Shown: piece by piece, positions 53,933-63,570 of the stretch
How the letters are laid out: every line of letters begins with the position of its first letter
Position numbering within the stretch: position 1 is the stretch's first letter
NCBI GenBank assembly: GCA_963666825.2
Contig: OY763044.2
Coordinates: 1,364,001 to 1,428,000, forward strand
Source of the DNA: Saccharicrinis sp963666825
GTDB taxonomy: Bacteria; Bacteroidota; Bacteroidia; Bacteroidales; Marinilabiliaceae
Length of the DNA stretch: 64,000 nucleotides
Reading direction: 5' to 3'
Position numbers and translations under genes: made by a program
The notes under the pieces: model-generated
What the model was told of the DNA's origin: nothing
Database searches by the model: none
The model's input: the letters and a program-made list of their open reading frames with translations, nothing else

Positions 53933-55327
53933 TTATGCCTTAATTACATATAATTGACCTGATGCATATTGCGTAACTTTTACCTTAGCTCCTTTGTCTA
54001 TCATTCCTATCTCAGATACAGCATCATAAGTTTCGTTATCAATCATTACTTTACCTGAAGGTCTTAGGGTTGTTTGTGCAATACCTTCATAACCAATGAG
54101 ATTTTTTAGTTCAGAATCAACGCTAATATATCCTTCTTCAATGTTTTGACTGGTTTGTAAGGCTACTTTAGCTAAAGGACCCGATGTAAATAATTTTTGA
54201 CTCAGTGGAATGGCAATTATAAACGATAAGAAAGTACCTGCAGAAACGATTATTAATGACATGACCATTTCTTTTGCCGGTACATTTGAAAAATCAAATA
54301 CAACATTGTCAACCAGACTTAATGTTAATCCTCCAAATACCAGTATAATTCCTGAAATACCTGTGATTCCAAAGCCAGGAACAACAAATATTTCCAGTAT
54401 AATTAATATTATTCCAATAACAAAGATGATGATTTCCCAATTGGCTGCCAGCCCATCAATGTATAGAGGAGCAAAATATAATACAGCTGCTATTGCAGAA
54501 GCTAATAATGGGAATCCAATACCCGGAGATTGTAATTCAAAGTATAAGCCTCCTATTATAACCAAAATTAAAATACCATGAAAAATCGGATTTGTAAGAA
54601 ATCCTTTTAATCCACTGTAAAATGTAGGTTTGTATGATACAAGCTGATATTCTTTAAAACCAACTTTTTCTATTACCTCTTTTATGTTTTCAGCCTGTCC
54701 TTCACAATAACCATGTTTAATAGCTTCTTGTGTGGTAAAAGTTAGTATTTTGCCGGTATCTATAATACCTTCAATGTAAATGCTTTCATCTACCATGGCC
54801 TCAGCAATATGTGGATCTCTTTTCCAAACAAGGGTCGTGTCACCATTCATCACCAAAGTATCTTTACCATGAGCTTCTGCTGTAGCCCTGATAGTAGAAC
54901 GCATATAACTTTGGTATTTGTCCGGCATTTTCTCTCCGGATTGATTAACAACTGTAGCAGCGCCTATATTTGCTCCAGGACGCATATAAATGCTATCACA
55001 GGCAATGGATATCAAAGCACCGGCAGATGCTGCATTGTTATCGATAAATACATATACAGGAATCTTACTGTTTAAGATTTTAGTTCTGATTGAATCAGCA
55101 AATACAACCTGACCTCCGTAAGTATTAAGGTGTAGTAATATAGCATCAGCTTCCATTTGCTCAGCTTCCTCAAAAGCACTCTGTGTGTGAATCCATGACG
55201 TGCTTCCTATTTCCCTCTTAATATCAAACTTATAAATCAAAGGTTGATCAGCGATCTTTTCTTCCTGAGAAAAAATATTGAGTGTAATAAACGAAAGCAA
55301 AAAGCTAAGAATATAATATTTAATCAT
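53933..55327 (-). CDS. NfeD-family membrane serine protease (ClpP-class domain plus NfeD)
   Basis: The 464-residue protein has a signal peptide (about 1-20), a ClpP-like serine protease domain with nucleophile Ser101 (NNAASAG) and likely base Lys137 (MPDKYQS), four to five membrane helices (about 245-385) and a C-terminal NfeD OB-fold domain (about 400-464, IGYEGIAQTTLRPSGKV). Members are paired with stomatin-like proteins and cleave hydrophobic membrane-protein tails; no stomatin gene is adjacent here. It precedes nothing on its strand within 150 bases and may share control with the EI24-like gene 61 bases upstream. Confidence 0.92.
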   Translation of the reverse strand: MIKYYILSFLLSFITLNIFSQEEKIADQPLIYKFDIKREIGSTSWIHTQSAFEEAEQMEADAILLHLNTYGGQVVFADSIRTKILNSKIPVYVFIDNNAASAGALISIACDSIYMRPGANIGAATVVNQSGEKMPDKYQSYMRSTIRATAEAHGKDTLVMNGDTTLVWKRDPHIAEAMVDESIYIEGIIDTGKILTFTTQEAIKHGYCEGQAENIKEVIEKVGFKEYQLVSYKPTFYSGLKGFLTNPIFHGILILVIIGGLYFELQSPGIGFPLLASAIAAVLYFAPLYIDGLAANWEIIIFVIGIILIILEIFVVPGFGITGISGIILVFGGLTLSLVDNVVFDFSNVPAKEMVMSLIIVSAGTFLSFIIAIPLSQKLFTSGPLAKVALQTSQNIEEGYISVDSELKNLIGYEGIAQTTLRPSGKVMIDNETYDAVSEIGMIDKGAKVKVTQYASGQLYVIKA

Positions 55328-55388
55328 CTGTTTAATCTTTTTATAAATTTAATTAATCATACTAAAATATCAGGTAAATTATAAAAAA

Positions 55389-56174
55389 TTATTCTTTCTC
55401 AATTTTAATAAGAGTTTCCGTTGTTGAAATGGTGGCTGCTACTAATGCAATTATAGAAACAAAACCGGATAACAAAACACCAAAGTATGGAATTAGTAAT
55501 GTTATTGAAAATATAAAACCATTTCCTATGGCTAGTCCTTTGTTTGTTTTAACAAATGCAATACTTTCTTTTATATCCAATTTTTTTCTCTCCAGTGAAA
55601 AATCCATAAAAGAAAATCCATAAAAATATGCTGTAATAGCAAAAAGAATGATGCTGGTAAATAAACCGATAACAGGAATGAAGCTGATTATAAATAATAG
55701 TATTGTGAATAGGATTTCTATAAGGAAATTTCTCGTAGCCAGTTTAATGCCTCGCCATATATCTTTTAAAAATTGCTTGAAGTGAAAGGGGTATTCGTTC
55801 CCTGTTAAAATGTTTTCAACTTTTTCTGATAAATAGGCATATACTGGCGACATTAATATTATAATTATGTATCCTCCAACATATGCAAACACAATAATAA
55901 ATAGTAATCTTAAAATAAAGTGTAGAAAAAACAGTAGGGTGGAAGCTAAAAATCCTGCACCCCAAAAATTCCAGGTATCAAAATTAAGCCATACTGTGAT
56001 GTGTTCAGATAATGAAGATCCCAGTGATACAATTGATTGATATCCCAAAGTGAATAATACAATATTTAATATTGCAGGAAATAAAAAATACCAGGATAAT
56101 TTATGTTTTCGTATAAAATAGAAAGCCCTTGAATAACTGTTTACTCCTAATTTAAATCCTTTTATAAATGACAT
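55389..56174 (-). CDS. EI24/CysZ-like integral membrane protein
   Basis: The 261-residue protein belongs to the EI24 (CysZ-like) family by its pattern of long hydrophobic helices (about 28-48, 70-110, 140-180, 215-250) and the conserved MSPVYAYLSEKVENILTG segment after the second pair. CysZ proteins take up sulfate in proteobacteria, but sulfate transport is not established for the Bacteroidota members. It is followed 61 bases later by the NfeD-type protease gene. Confidence 0.83.
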   Translation of the reverse strand: MSFIKGFKLGVNSYSRAFYFIRKHKLSWYFLFPAILNIVLFTLGYQSIVSLGSSLSEHITVWLNFDTWNFWGAGFLASTLLFFLHFILRLLFIIVFAYVGGYIIIILMSPVYAYLSEKVENILTGNEYPFHFKQFLKDIWRGIKLATRNFLIEILFTILLFIISFIPVIGLFTSIILFAITAYFYGFSFMDFSLERKKLDIKESIAFVKTNKGLAIGNGFIFSITLLIPYFGVLLSGFVSIIALVAATISTTETLIKIEKE

Positions 56175-56300
56175 AATGATTAAGTTTATTCATTACAATA
56201 ATATTAAAAATATTGTATTATAGTTGTGAATTTCGACTATTCATAGTGGAACTTCAAACAAATCAGTTATATGATAATTTACTATCTAATAAAAAAGTGT

Positions 56301-56308
56301 TAATTTTG
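56301..56308 (+). promoter_or_regulatory. Candidate -7 box of purB
   Basis: TAATTTTG followed by CG is a perfect -7 consensus 22 bases before the ATG at 56331. No clear TTG/TTTG partner stands at the proper distance, so the promoter is only partly supported. Confidence 0.3.
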
Positions 56309-56330
56309 CGGTTTTAAAAATCTAAAATTA

Positions 56331-57677
56331 ATGATGGACATTCAGTTATTAACCGCCATTTCTCCGGTTGACGGAAGATACCGAAATAAAGTAGATGGAT
56401 TAGCTCTTTATTTTTCAGAATACGCATTAATCCGTTATCGAGTTCTTGTTGAAATTGAATATTTTATTACTCTTTGTGAGCAACCATTGCCACAATTAGC
56501 TGATTTTGATAAATCTTTATATGGAGATTTAAGAAATATCTATAAAGAATTTCAATTAGAAGATGCCGAAAGAATTAAAGAAATAGAGGGTGTAACGAAT
56601 CATGATGTTAAAGCTGTTGAATATTTCATTAAGGAAAAATTTGATGCTTTAAAACTTGATAAATATAAAGAGTTTATTCATTTTGGTTTAACATCTCAAG
56701 ATATCAATAATACTGCTATCCCTTATTCATTAAGAGATGCAGTTAATGAAATATATTATCCTTTATTAGAGGAGTTGATAGGTCAATTAGAAGATTTAGC
56801 CACTGAGTGGAAAGATGTTTCTATGTTGGCTAAAACTCATGGTCAGCCTGCTTCTCCAACAAGATTAGGTAAAGAAATGATGGTTTTTGTAACTCGTTTA
56901 AAAACTCAACTTTCTTTATTAAAAGGAATTCCGTGTTCTGCTAAATTTGGTGGTGCTACTGGTAATTTTAATGCACATAAGGTTGCATATCCTGAAATTG
57001 ATTGGGTAGAATTCGGTAATCATTTTGTAAATGATGTATTAAAATTAGACAGAGAGCAATATACTACACAGATATCAAACTATGATAATTTAGGAGCTAT
57101 CTTTGATAATATTAAGCGTATTAATACTATTATGCTTGATTTATCTCGTGATTTCTGGACCTATGTTATGATGGAATACTTTAAGCAGAAGATTAAAAAA
57201 GGTGAGGTAGGATCAAGTGCTATGCCACATAAGGTAAATCCAATTGACTTTGAAAATGCAGAAGGTAACCTTGGTATTGCTAATGCGATTCTGGAACATC
57301 TATCAGCAAAACTTCCTGTTTCAAGATTACAGAGGGATTTAACTGATTCAACAGTTTTAAGAAATATTGGTGTACCTATTGCACATACAGTTATATCTAT
57401 TAGGTCTTTACAAAAAGGTTTGGGTAAATTATTACTTAACCAACAAGCTATTGAAAAAGATTTAGAGGCAAACTGGGCTGTTGTAGCAGAAGCAATTCAA
57501 ACTATTTTACGAAGAGAAGCTTATCCAAATCCTTACGAAGCACTTAAAGCTTTAACTCGTACGAATGAGGGTATTACAGCTAAAACTATTGCTGAGTTTA
57601 TTTCTGGTTTAGATGTATCTGATGAGATTAAAGACGAACTTCGTTCTATTTCTCCTCAATCTTATACTGGAATGTAA
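56331..57677 (+). CDS. purB: Adenylosuccinate lyase
   Basis: The 448-residue enzyme cleaves SAICAR and adenylosuccinate, releasing fumarate, in purine synthesis. Family signatures are present: SPVDGRYRNKV at the N-terminus, NHDVKAVEYFIKEK, HFGLTSQDINNTA, AKTHGQPASPTRLGKEM and the lyase signature GSSAMPHKVNPIDFENAEGN. Of the two adjacent ATG codons I use the first, at 56331. The gene stands alone between a good -7 box and a strong terminator. It is complete and usual in length. Confidence 0.97.
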   Translation: MMDIQLLTAISPVDGRYRNKVDGLALYFSEYALIRYRVLVEIEYFITLCEQPLPQLADFDKSLYGDLRNIYKEFQLEDAERIKEIEGVTNHDVKAVEYFIKEKFDALKLDKYKEFIHFGLTSQDINNTAIPYSLRDAVNEIYYPLLEELIGQLEDLATEWKDVSMLAKTHGQPASPTRLGKEMMVFVTRLKTQLSLLKGIPCSAKFGGATGNFNAHKVAYPEIDWVEFGNHFVNDVLKLDREQYTTQISNYDNLGAIFDNIKRINTIMLDLSRDFWTYVMMEYFKQKIKKGEVGSSAMPHKVNPIDFENAEGNLGIANAILEHLSAKLPVSRLQRDLTDSTVLRNIGVPIAHTVISIRSLQKGLGKLLLNQQAIEKDLEANWAVVAEAIQTILRREAYPNPYEALKALTRTNEGITAKTIAEFISGLDVSDEIKDELRSISPQSYTGM

Positions 57678-57700
57678 CCATTTCAATATAAAAATTTTTG

Positions 57701-57742
57701 AAGTCAGCTTGCATAAAACTACATTTGCAGCTGACTTTTTTT
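57701..57742 (+). terminator. Intrinsic terminator after purB
   Basis: AAGTCAGCTTGCA (57701-57713) and TGCAGCTGACTT (57726-57737) pair over 12 bases with one bulged T, followed by about seven T. Confidence 0.88.
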
Positions 57743-57801
57743 ATGTTTAAAGAGTAGGTTCTCTGAATAATTAAGTTTAGAGATGAAAGATAATTATTTA
57801 A

Positions 57802-59622
57802 ATGAAAGATTTCTTTAAAGTTTTAAAGCGCTTTGTTCCACCATATAAGCGTCATCTTATATTAAGTGTTATATTTAATTTGCTATCTGCGTTATTTTCA
57901 GTTGTTGCTATGTTATTTATGATTCCAATGCTAAATGTGTTGTTCCAAAAGTCGCATGAAGTAATGGAACTTATGCCTTGGGCATTAACAAAGGATGCGT
58001 TAGAAAATAACTTATACTTTTATATTACTCAAATAAAAATAGAATACGGTATTGTGGCAATAATGCCATTTATTGGGATACTTATTTTGTTTACTACTTT
58101 CCTTAAAGTAGGCTTTACTTATTTAGGTGCCCACCAAATGGTTACTATCAGAAATAATGTAGTTAAAGATATAAGACTACAGATTTTCAATAAATTGATG
58201 TCATTACCATTGGGATTTTATTCGGAGGAAAAGAAGGGAGATGTATTATCCAGAGCTACAGGAGATGTTACTGAAGTTGAAAACTCAATAATGTCTTCCA
58301 TCAATATGTTGCTCAAGAATCCTATTATTATTATTGTGTCGGTGATTGCTATGTTTGTCATGAGTTACCAGCTAACCATATTTGTTTTTATAATGTTGCC
58401 TTTGGCAGGATGGGTAATTGGAAAAACCGGAAAATCTTTAAAGAGAAAGTCTAAAGTATCTCAATCTTTAATGGGAAGTATTCTTGGTGTATTGGAAGAA
58501 TCTATTAGTGGTTTAAGAATCATAAAGGCTTTTAATGCTGAGAAGAGAATGACTAAACGATTTGAAATTGAAACAGAAAACTATCGTTTAATCATGAATA
58601 AGGTTCGTCGCAGATACCAAATGGCTCACCCTTTAAGCGAATTCCTAGGAACAGTAGTAATTGTGGTTCTGGTATGGTATGGAGCGTATATTGTAACCGC
58701 AGAGAACTCATCCTTTGGAGGAGCTACTTTTATGGCTTACATAGGAATATTCTATCAGATTATAAATCCGGCAAAACAATTTTCAACAGGCTTTTTTAAT
58801 GTTCAAAAAGGTCTTGCAGCAATGGAGCGTATTGATAAAATTTTGTTGGCAGATAATAAAATTCTTGAACAGGATGGCAAGATTGAAAAGCAGTCTTTTA
58901 ACACTTCAATTGAATATAAAGATGTGACTTTTGGCTATAATGAAAAGAAAGTATTAAAGAATGTTTCTCTAAAAATAGAGAAAGGAAAAATGGTGGCCTT
59001 AGTTGGTCAATCTGGTTCCGGTAAAACTACATTTGTTGATTTATTGCCACGTTTTCATGATATTCAGGATGGAAGTATTTTAATAGATGGTGTAAATATT
59101 AAGGATATAAAAGTTCATGATCTCAGAGGATTAATGGGTAATGTGAATCAGGAAGCAATTTTGTTTAATGATACATTCTTTAATAATATTGCTTTTGGTG
59201 TTGAAAGTGCAACTCAGGAAGAAGTAGAAATGGCAGCTAAAGTGGCTAATGCTCATGACTTTATTATGGAAAGTGAAGATGGATATCAAACATTAGTAGG
59301 AGATAGAGGAGGAAAGCTTTCCGGAGGCCAAAGACAACGTATTAGTATTGCAAGGGCAATTCTTAAAAATCCGGATATTTTAATTCTTGACGAAGCTACT
59401 TCTGCTTTGGATACTGAATCTGAAAAATTTGTTCAGGAAGCATTGGAAAACTTAATGAGTTCACGTACATCCATTGTTATTGCTCATAGGTTATCTACTG
59501 TTCGAAATGCTGATTTAATTTGTGTTTTTAATGAGGGTGAGATTGTAGAAAAAGGAACACATGATGAATTAGTTGCTCAGGGAGGTACATATAGTAAGTT
59601 GCACGAACTACAGGTTAGATAA
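57802..59622 (+). CDS. MsbA-like ABC exporter, half transporter
   Basis: The 606-residue protein fuses six membrane helices (about 18-340) to one nucleotide-binding domain. Walker A GQSGSGKT is at 402-409, the signature LSGGQRQR at 506-513, Walker B ILILDEATSALD with Asp530 and Glu531, and the switch His in IAHRL. It should act as a homodimer in the inner membrane, exporting a lipid or drug; MsbA (lipid A flippase) is one candidate, but several paralogues of this type usually occur per genome. It is a single gene with its own terminator. Confidence 0.93.
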   Translation: MKDFFKVLKRFVPPYKRHLILSVIFNLLSALFSVVAMLFMIPMLNVLFQKSHEVMELMPWALTKDALENNLYFYITQIKIEYGIVAIMPFIGILILFTTFLKVGFTYLGAHQMVTIRNNVVKDIRLQIFNKLMSLPLGFYSEEKKGDVLSRATGDVTEVENSIMSSINMLLKNPIIIIVSVIAMFVMSYQLTIFVFIMLPLAGWVIGKTGKSLKRKSKVSQSLMGSILGVLEESISGLRIIKAFNAEKRMTKRFEIETENYRLIMNKVRRRYQMAHPLSEFLGTVVIVVLVWYGAYIVTAENSSFGGATFMAYIGIFYQIINPAKQFSTGFFNVQKGLAAMERIDKILLADNKILEQDGKIEKQSFNTSIEYKDVTFGYNEKKVLKNVSLKIEKGKMVALVGQSGSGKTTFVDLLPRFHDIQDGSILIDGVNIKDIKVHDLRGLMGNVNQEAILFNDTFFNNIAFGVESATQEEVEMAAKVANAHDFIMESEDGYQTLVGDRGGKLSGGQRQRISIARAILKNPDILILDEATSALDTESEKFVQEALENLMSSRTSIVIAHRLSTVRNADLICVFNEGEIVEKGTHDELVAQGGTYSKLHELQVR

Positions 59623-59648
59623 AGCTTCTATAAGACTTAATGATAAAA

Positions 59649-59687
59649 CAAAAGAGGTTGTTCCTAATTATGGTGCAACCTCTTTTG
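59649..59687. terminator. Bidirectional intrinsic terminator
   Basis: Perfect 12-base arms CAAAAGAGGTTG (59649-59660) and CAACCTCTTTTG (59676-59687) with a 15-base loop close both the ABC exporter and the convergent sensor gene. Confidence 0.85.
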
Positions 59688-59714
59688 CTATATTATAATA
59701 TATGATGAATAAAC

Positions 59715-62700
59715 TTAAAGTTTTTCTTGTAAACGTTGTTTTTCAACTATAATCCATGTTGTTTCTAGTAGTAACATAACTTGTCTTGCATGAAAATCAT
59801 GGTAATTATGTTTTGCACTGGCTACCCAGAATACCGCAACCACTTTACCGTTTGCTAATATTGGTATAGTTAAGGATTTTAGGTTGTTTATTTTTTTCTC
59901 TTCATTTATCAAGAAGTCATAGTTGCCGTTGTTTTCATTTATGATTACAGCTTTTTTAGATTGAACTGCTTGATTCAAACAATTAATTTTAGAACTATCA
60001 ACTGTTAAATTATATTCTGTTGTCCAGTTGTTTAAATAAAATATACTCTTGTACTCATCGTAATGGTATACTGCACCAATGTCGCTATTCGTATATGAAA
60101 TAACTTTAGAAAGAGTGTGATCCAACAAATCAGGTATCGATTGAGCCTTATATGTAACGATTTCTTCAAGTCCTTTAAAACGTTTATTTATTTGTGTAAT
60201 CTGCCATTCGTAATCTTTCCTTAGGGTAATATCCATTTTTACTCCTATTATTTTAGATACGTTTTTATCAGATGTGAATTCTATATCAACTTTCTGATAG
60301 ATCCACTTGGTTTTACCATTAACAACAATCCTGAAATCCATAACATACTTTTCTCCTAACAGACAATTTTGCCATCTGTCAATAAACATGCTTTTGTCGT
60401 CAGGGTGTACAATGGATAAGATATTTTCAAAACTTAATATAGCATCTTTATTGAATCCAAACATTTTGTAACATTGGTCAGACCAGGTAAAGGTTTTTGA
60501 GCTAACATTATAACTCCACGATCCAATGTTTCCAATTTCTTGCGCCTTATTTAAATAATAACTCTGTAGTTTTAGTTGTGTAATGTCTCTGCATATGATT
60601 AGTAAATGAGAATCATTATTTGTCTTAACAATAGAGGCAGAAAGAAGTCCTGTAATGGTTCTATTGTCTTTTGACTTTAATTTTGTTTCATAGTTTATTA
60701 TTTTTCCGTTTGATTTTAATTCATTAAGAAGGTGGTTTCTATGATCTAAATTATACCATAAATCTATATCAGTTGCTTTTTTCCCAATAACGTCTTCTTC
60801 TTTATGTCCAAACATTTCGGTAAAACTTTTATTTATATTGATAAAAGTACCGTCAAATGAACTTATAGCTATTGCATCGGGACTTGTGTAGTAAGTTTGT
60901 TTAAACTTATGTTCGCTTTCTTCTACCAGTATATTAGATCTGGTATTATTAAAACTTAAAGCGGCCAGTTCTGTAAATGCAGAAAGAATATTTATATCCT
61001 CAATATTATAATCTTTATCTTTATTAGATAGTGCAATAACACCTATTGGTTCGTTTTTTATAATGATTGGAGTTATAATAATATTTTTAATATGAATGTG
61101 ATTATGTGGCAGATTACTATTGTTGAAGTTATTATCGATGTAGACTTCTTTTTTATTGTAAATTGATTTTAATAACTCATTTTTGGTTTTAGATATTGGG
61201 TATTTTTGATCGTTTTCTTTTCCATTTATATTTTTAAAAAGGATATCGGTAAACTCACCATTCTTTATACCAACAAAACCTGATGATGAATTTGTAATAC
61301 TCATGCAGTAATTAAAAATACTATCTATCGTTTTATTAAAATCATTTACTGTTAATATTTGTTTGGCGGCATTTAGTAATTGCTTAATCTCAGAGTTCCT
61401 TTTTTTAAGTTGTTCTTCATTATGCTTTAAAGAAGTTACGTTTTCCATACATACTAAAATCTTATCTTCATCTTTATCAGGAAGAATAGCTGTAGAAATA
61501 TGGAAATTGAGTGTTTTTATAGAGCCGAATTCATCTTTTATATTGATGTCAAATTCAGTTTTGTTGACGTTTTGTTTTGATACAATTGTTTTATTAACAG
61601 AATTATTTAGCACACAGGATTCGCAATGATGCGACTGTCCACATCCCTTTTTATCAAGAGATGAATTAATACAGGATAAAAAATCACCGCCTCTTTTTCC
61701 CAATGTTTTTGAGGCATCTTTTTTAAGTAGTTCTAATCCTGTTTTATTTATATCTAATATTTCTGAATTTTTATTAAGAATTATCATTACAACAGGTGCG
61801 CTGTTGAACATCTTCTTAAAAATACTTTCTTTTATTTTAACCTTATCGTAGGCTTTTTGAACTTCTATTGCTGCTGTTGTTTCCTTTGTAACATCCATAT
61901 AAACAGCAGCAAAAAAGTTTGGTTTTGGAGAAAACACTGTTGTTTCATAGTAACTGTTGGTTTCAACAGAGTAATCCCTGAATCTCATTGGTGTACCATA
62001 TTTTGCAACATTACCGCATTTTTTAATCCAATGATCTTCAGTTTGTGGAAAAATTTCTTTAACCGATTTATTTATAATTTTTTCATGAGTTAAATTGACA
62101 TTTTCAAGTAGTTTAGGATTAACATCTCTAAAGATAAAGTCAATAGGTTCATTACTTTCATCCAATACAATTTCATGCAGCGCATAAGCCTCGTTTAAAT
62201 TATTAAAGAGTAACCTGTATTTTTCTTCACTTTCAGCAATCCTTTCATTTTTTTCGTATAGTTCCTCGTTATTAGCCCGCAATTCTTCTTCTGTAGTTAA
62301 GAGCTCGTTGTTTTTAACATATAAAGCATCATTCACTTTTTTAAAACTCTGACTTAATTTATAATGATCGTAGACTTTTTTCCTAAGCTTCGTTTGTATT
62401 TTCTTTCTTCTCTTATTAATTCTGAATAAACGAATTAAGACTATGCTTTGAAGAATAAAAAATACAGAATATAACCAGATTGCTTTTTTATTAATTTCAT
62501 AAAAAGAAATAGGGCTATTCATAATTTCTGCGTTTTTTGGTAAATCAGAAATATCAATATTTTTCTTTTGGAGCTCATTATAATCGAAAGTATACTCATT
62601 GTTGGAATTTTCTATAACCGGCAATTGACTTATTGGAGTTCCATTCAGTATTTGCTTTATTAACAATGCCACCTGTTTACCTAGTTTGTCATGGGATACA

Positions 62701-63521
62701 AGTTTACCTCCTATGATGCCCTCTCCTAAACCATGTTCATAAAGATGAAATAATGGGGCGCTAAGGTTATTTTTAATAATTTCAATACTTTCTTCAAAAC
62801 TCTTTGTATTTCCATTTTTATCCTGATATGCAGATATTAAAAGAACAGGATCTCCAGAATGTATTTTCGTTAATTCTCTTTTTAGTTCATTAAAACTATA
62901 GTTTTTTAAATCAATTTTATTAAAGTTTAATTCCGGATAATTTATGGTGTTTTTTAATAATTCAGTAAGGTCATTATTAGCAGTAATAGTATTGTCAACT
63001 ATGTAAAAAATATCTTTCGAATTCGGGTATAGTTGTTTCATTAAATCTATATTTTCTTTTATAGATATTGATTCAATTATACCTGTAATCCATTGATTAT
63101 TATTTTGCTCTTGTGCTAATTTTTTGTTGTTTACACCTGAAAATACAATAGGGATGTTTGAAAATAATTCTTTTTGATGTTTTAAAACAAATTCCAATGC
63201 TTTATCATCACTTGTTATTATAGCGTCATATGGTTGTACTAAGTTTAGTTTATGCCTTATATTATCATAAAAAATATTTTCATTTTCTTCTGTAGGAAAT
63301 TTCTTCCAATCCATAAATTCAATGTCAGATTTTATGTTTAAGGTATCAAAAACAGAATTTAATCCATCTAAAAATGGAAGTGTAGTTGGAAAACTATAAT
63401 TATAAGAATGAATTACAAGTACATGTTTGTTATTTTTAGCCCAACATAGTGTATTAGTGAATATTACTAAAATTATTAATAGTAATATCTGTTTATTGTT
63501 AAAATTAATAATCCGGGTCAT
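59715..63521 (-). CDS. Multi-PAS/GAF membrane sensor protein without a kinase domain
   Basis: The 1268-residue protein starts with a signal peptide (about 8-28) and a periplasmic ABC-type substrate-binding domain (about 32-310; HVLVIHSYN, AIITSDDKALEFV). One membrane helix (346-365) and a coiled coil (370-432) follow. Then come PAS (430-548), PAS with a Cys cluster (565-697; Cys617, Cys627, Cys633, Cys636), GAF (715-865), PAS (866-985), PAS (990-1105) and GAF (1115-1263). It ends five residues later. Such proteins normally continue into HisKA and HATPase domains; none follows here, and a strong terminator lies just downstream. It is 49 bases after the end of a histidine kinase gene on the same strand, so it probably works with that kinase. 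A lost 3' part is the main alternative. Confidence 0.88.
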   Translation of the reverse strand: MTRIINFNNKQILLLIILVIFTNTLCWAKNNKHVLVIHSYNYSFPTTLPFLDGLNSVFDTLNIKSDIEFMDWKKFPTEENENIFYDNIRHKLNLVQPYDAIITSDDKALEFVLKHQKELFSNIPIVFSGVNNKKLAQEQNNNQWITGIIESISIKENIDLMKQLYPNSKDIFYIVDNTITANNDLTELLKNTINYPELNFNKIDLKNYSFNELKRELTKIHSGDPVLLISAYQDKNGNTKSFEESIEIIKNNLSAPLFHLYEHGLGEGIIGGKLVSHDKLGKQVALLIKQILNGTPISQLPVIENSNNEYTFDYNELQKKNIDISDLPKNAEIMNSPISFYEINKKAIWLYSVFFILQSIVLIRLFRINKRRKKIQTKLRKKVYDHYKLSQSFKKVNDALYVKNNELLTTEEELRANNEELYEKNERIAESEEKYRLLFNNLNEAYALHEIVLDESNEPIDFIFRDVNPKLLENVNLTHEKIINKSVKEIFPQTEDHWIKKCGNVAKYGTPMRFRDYSVETNSYYETTVFSPKPNFFAAVYMDVTKETTAAIEVQKAYDKVKIKESIFKKMFNSAPVVMIILNKNSEILDINKTGLELLKKDASKTLGKRGGDFLSCINSSLDKKGCGQSHHCESCVLNNSVNKTIVSKQNVNKTEFDINIKDEFGSIKTLNFHISTAILPDKDEDKILVCMENVTSLKHNEEQLKKRNSEIKQLLNAAKQILTVNDFNKTIDSIFNYCMSITNSSSGFVGIKNGEFTDILFKNINGKENDQKYPISKTKNELLKSIYNKKEVYIDNNFNNSNLPHNHIHIKNIIITPIIIKNEPIGVIALSNKDKDYNIEDINILSAFTELAALSFNNTRSNILVEESEHKFKQTYYTSPDAIAISSFDGTFININKSFTEMFGHKEEDVIGKKATDIDLWYNLDHRNHLLNELKSNGKIINYETKLKSKDNRTITGLLSASIVKTNNDSHLLIICRDITQLKLQSYYLNKAQEIGNIGSWSYNVSSKTFTWSDQCYKMFGFNKDAILSFENILSIVHPDDKSMFIDRWQNCLLGEKYVMDFRIVVNGKTKWIYQKVDIEFTSDKNVSKIIGVKMDITLRKDYEWQITQINKRFKGLEEIVTYKAQSIPDLLDHTLSKVISYTNSDIGAVYHYDEYKSIFYLNNWTTEYNLTVDSSKINCLNQAVQSKKAVIINENNGNYDFLINEEKKINNLKSLTIPILANGKVVAVFWVASAKHNYHDFHARQVMLLLETTWIIVEKQRLQEKL

Positions 63522-63570
63522 TTGTTTTATTCTGGGTTTGTTTTTACTGGGGATCTAAAACTATAATTTT

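Noticed and set aside
54210..55075. Antisense frames of 88 and 123 codons over the NfeD-type gene
   Set aside because: The opposite strand has an intact protease with catalytic Ser and Lys; the antisense frames are shadows.
59640..59714. Frameshifted kinase remnant downstream of the multisensor
   Set aside because: I read the minus strand after the stop and found no HisKA-like sequence, only a short gap and a perfect terminator.
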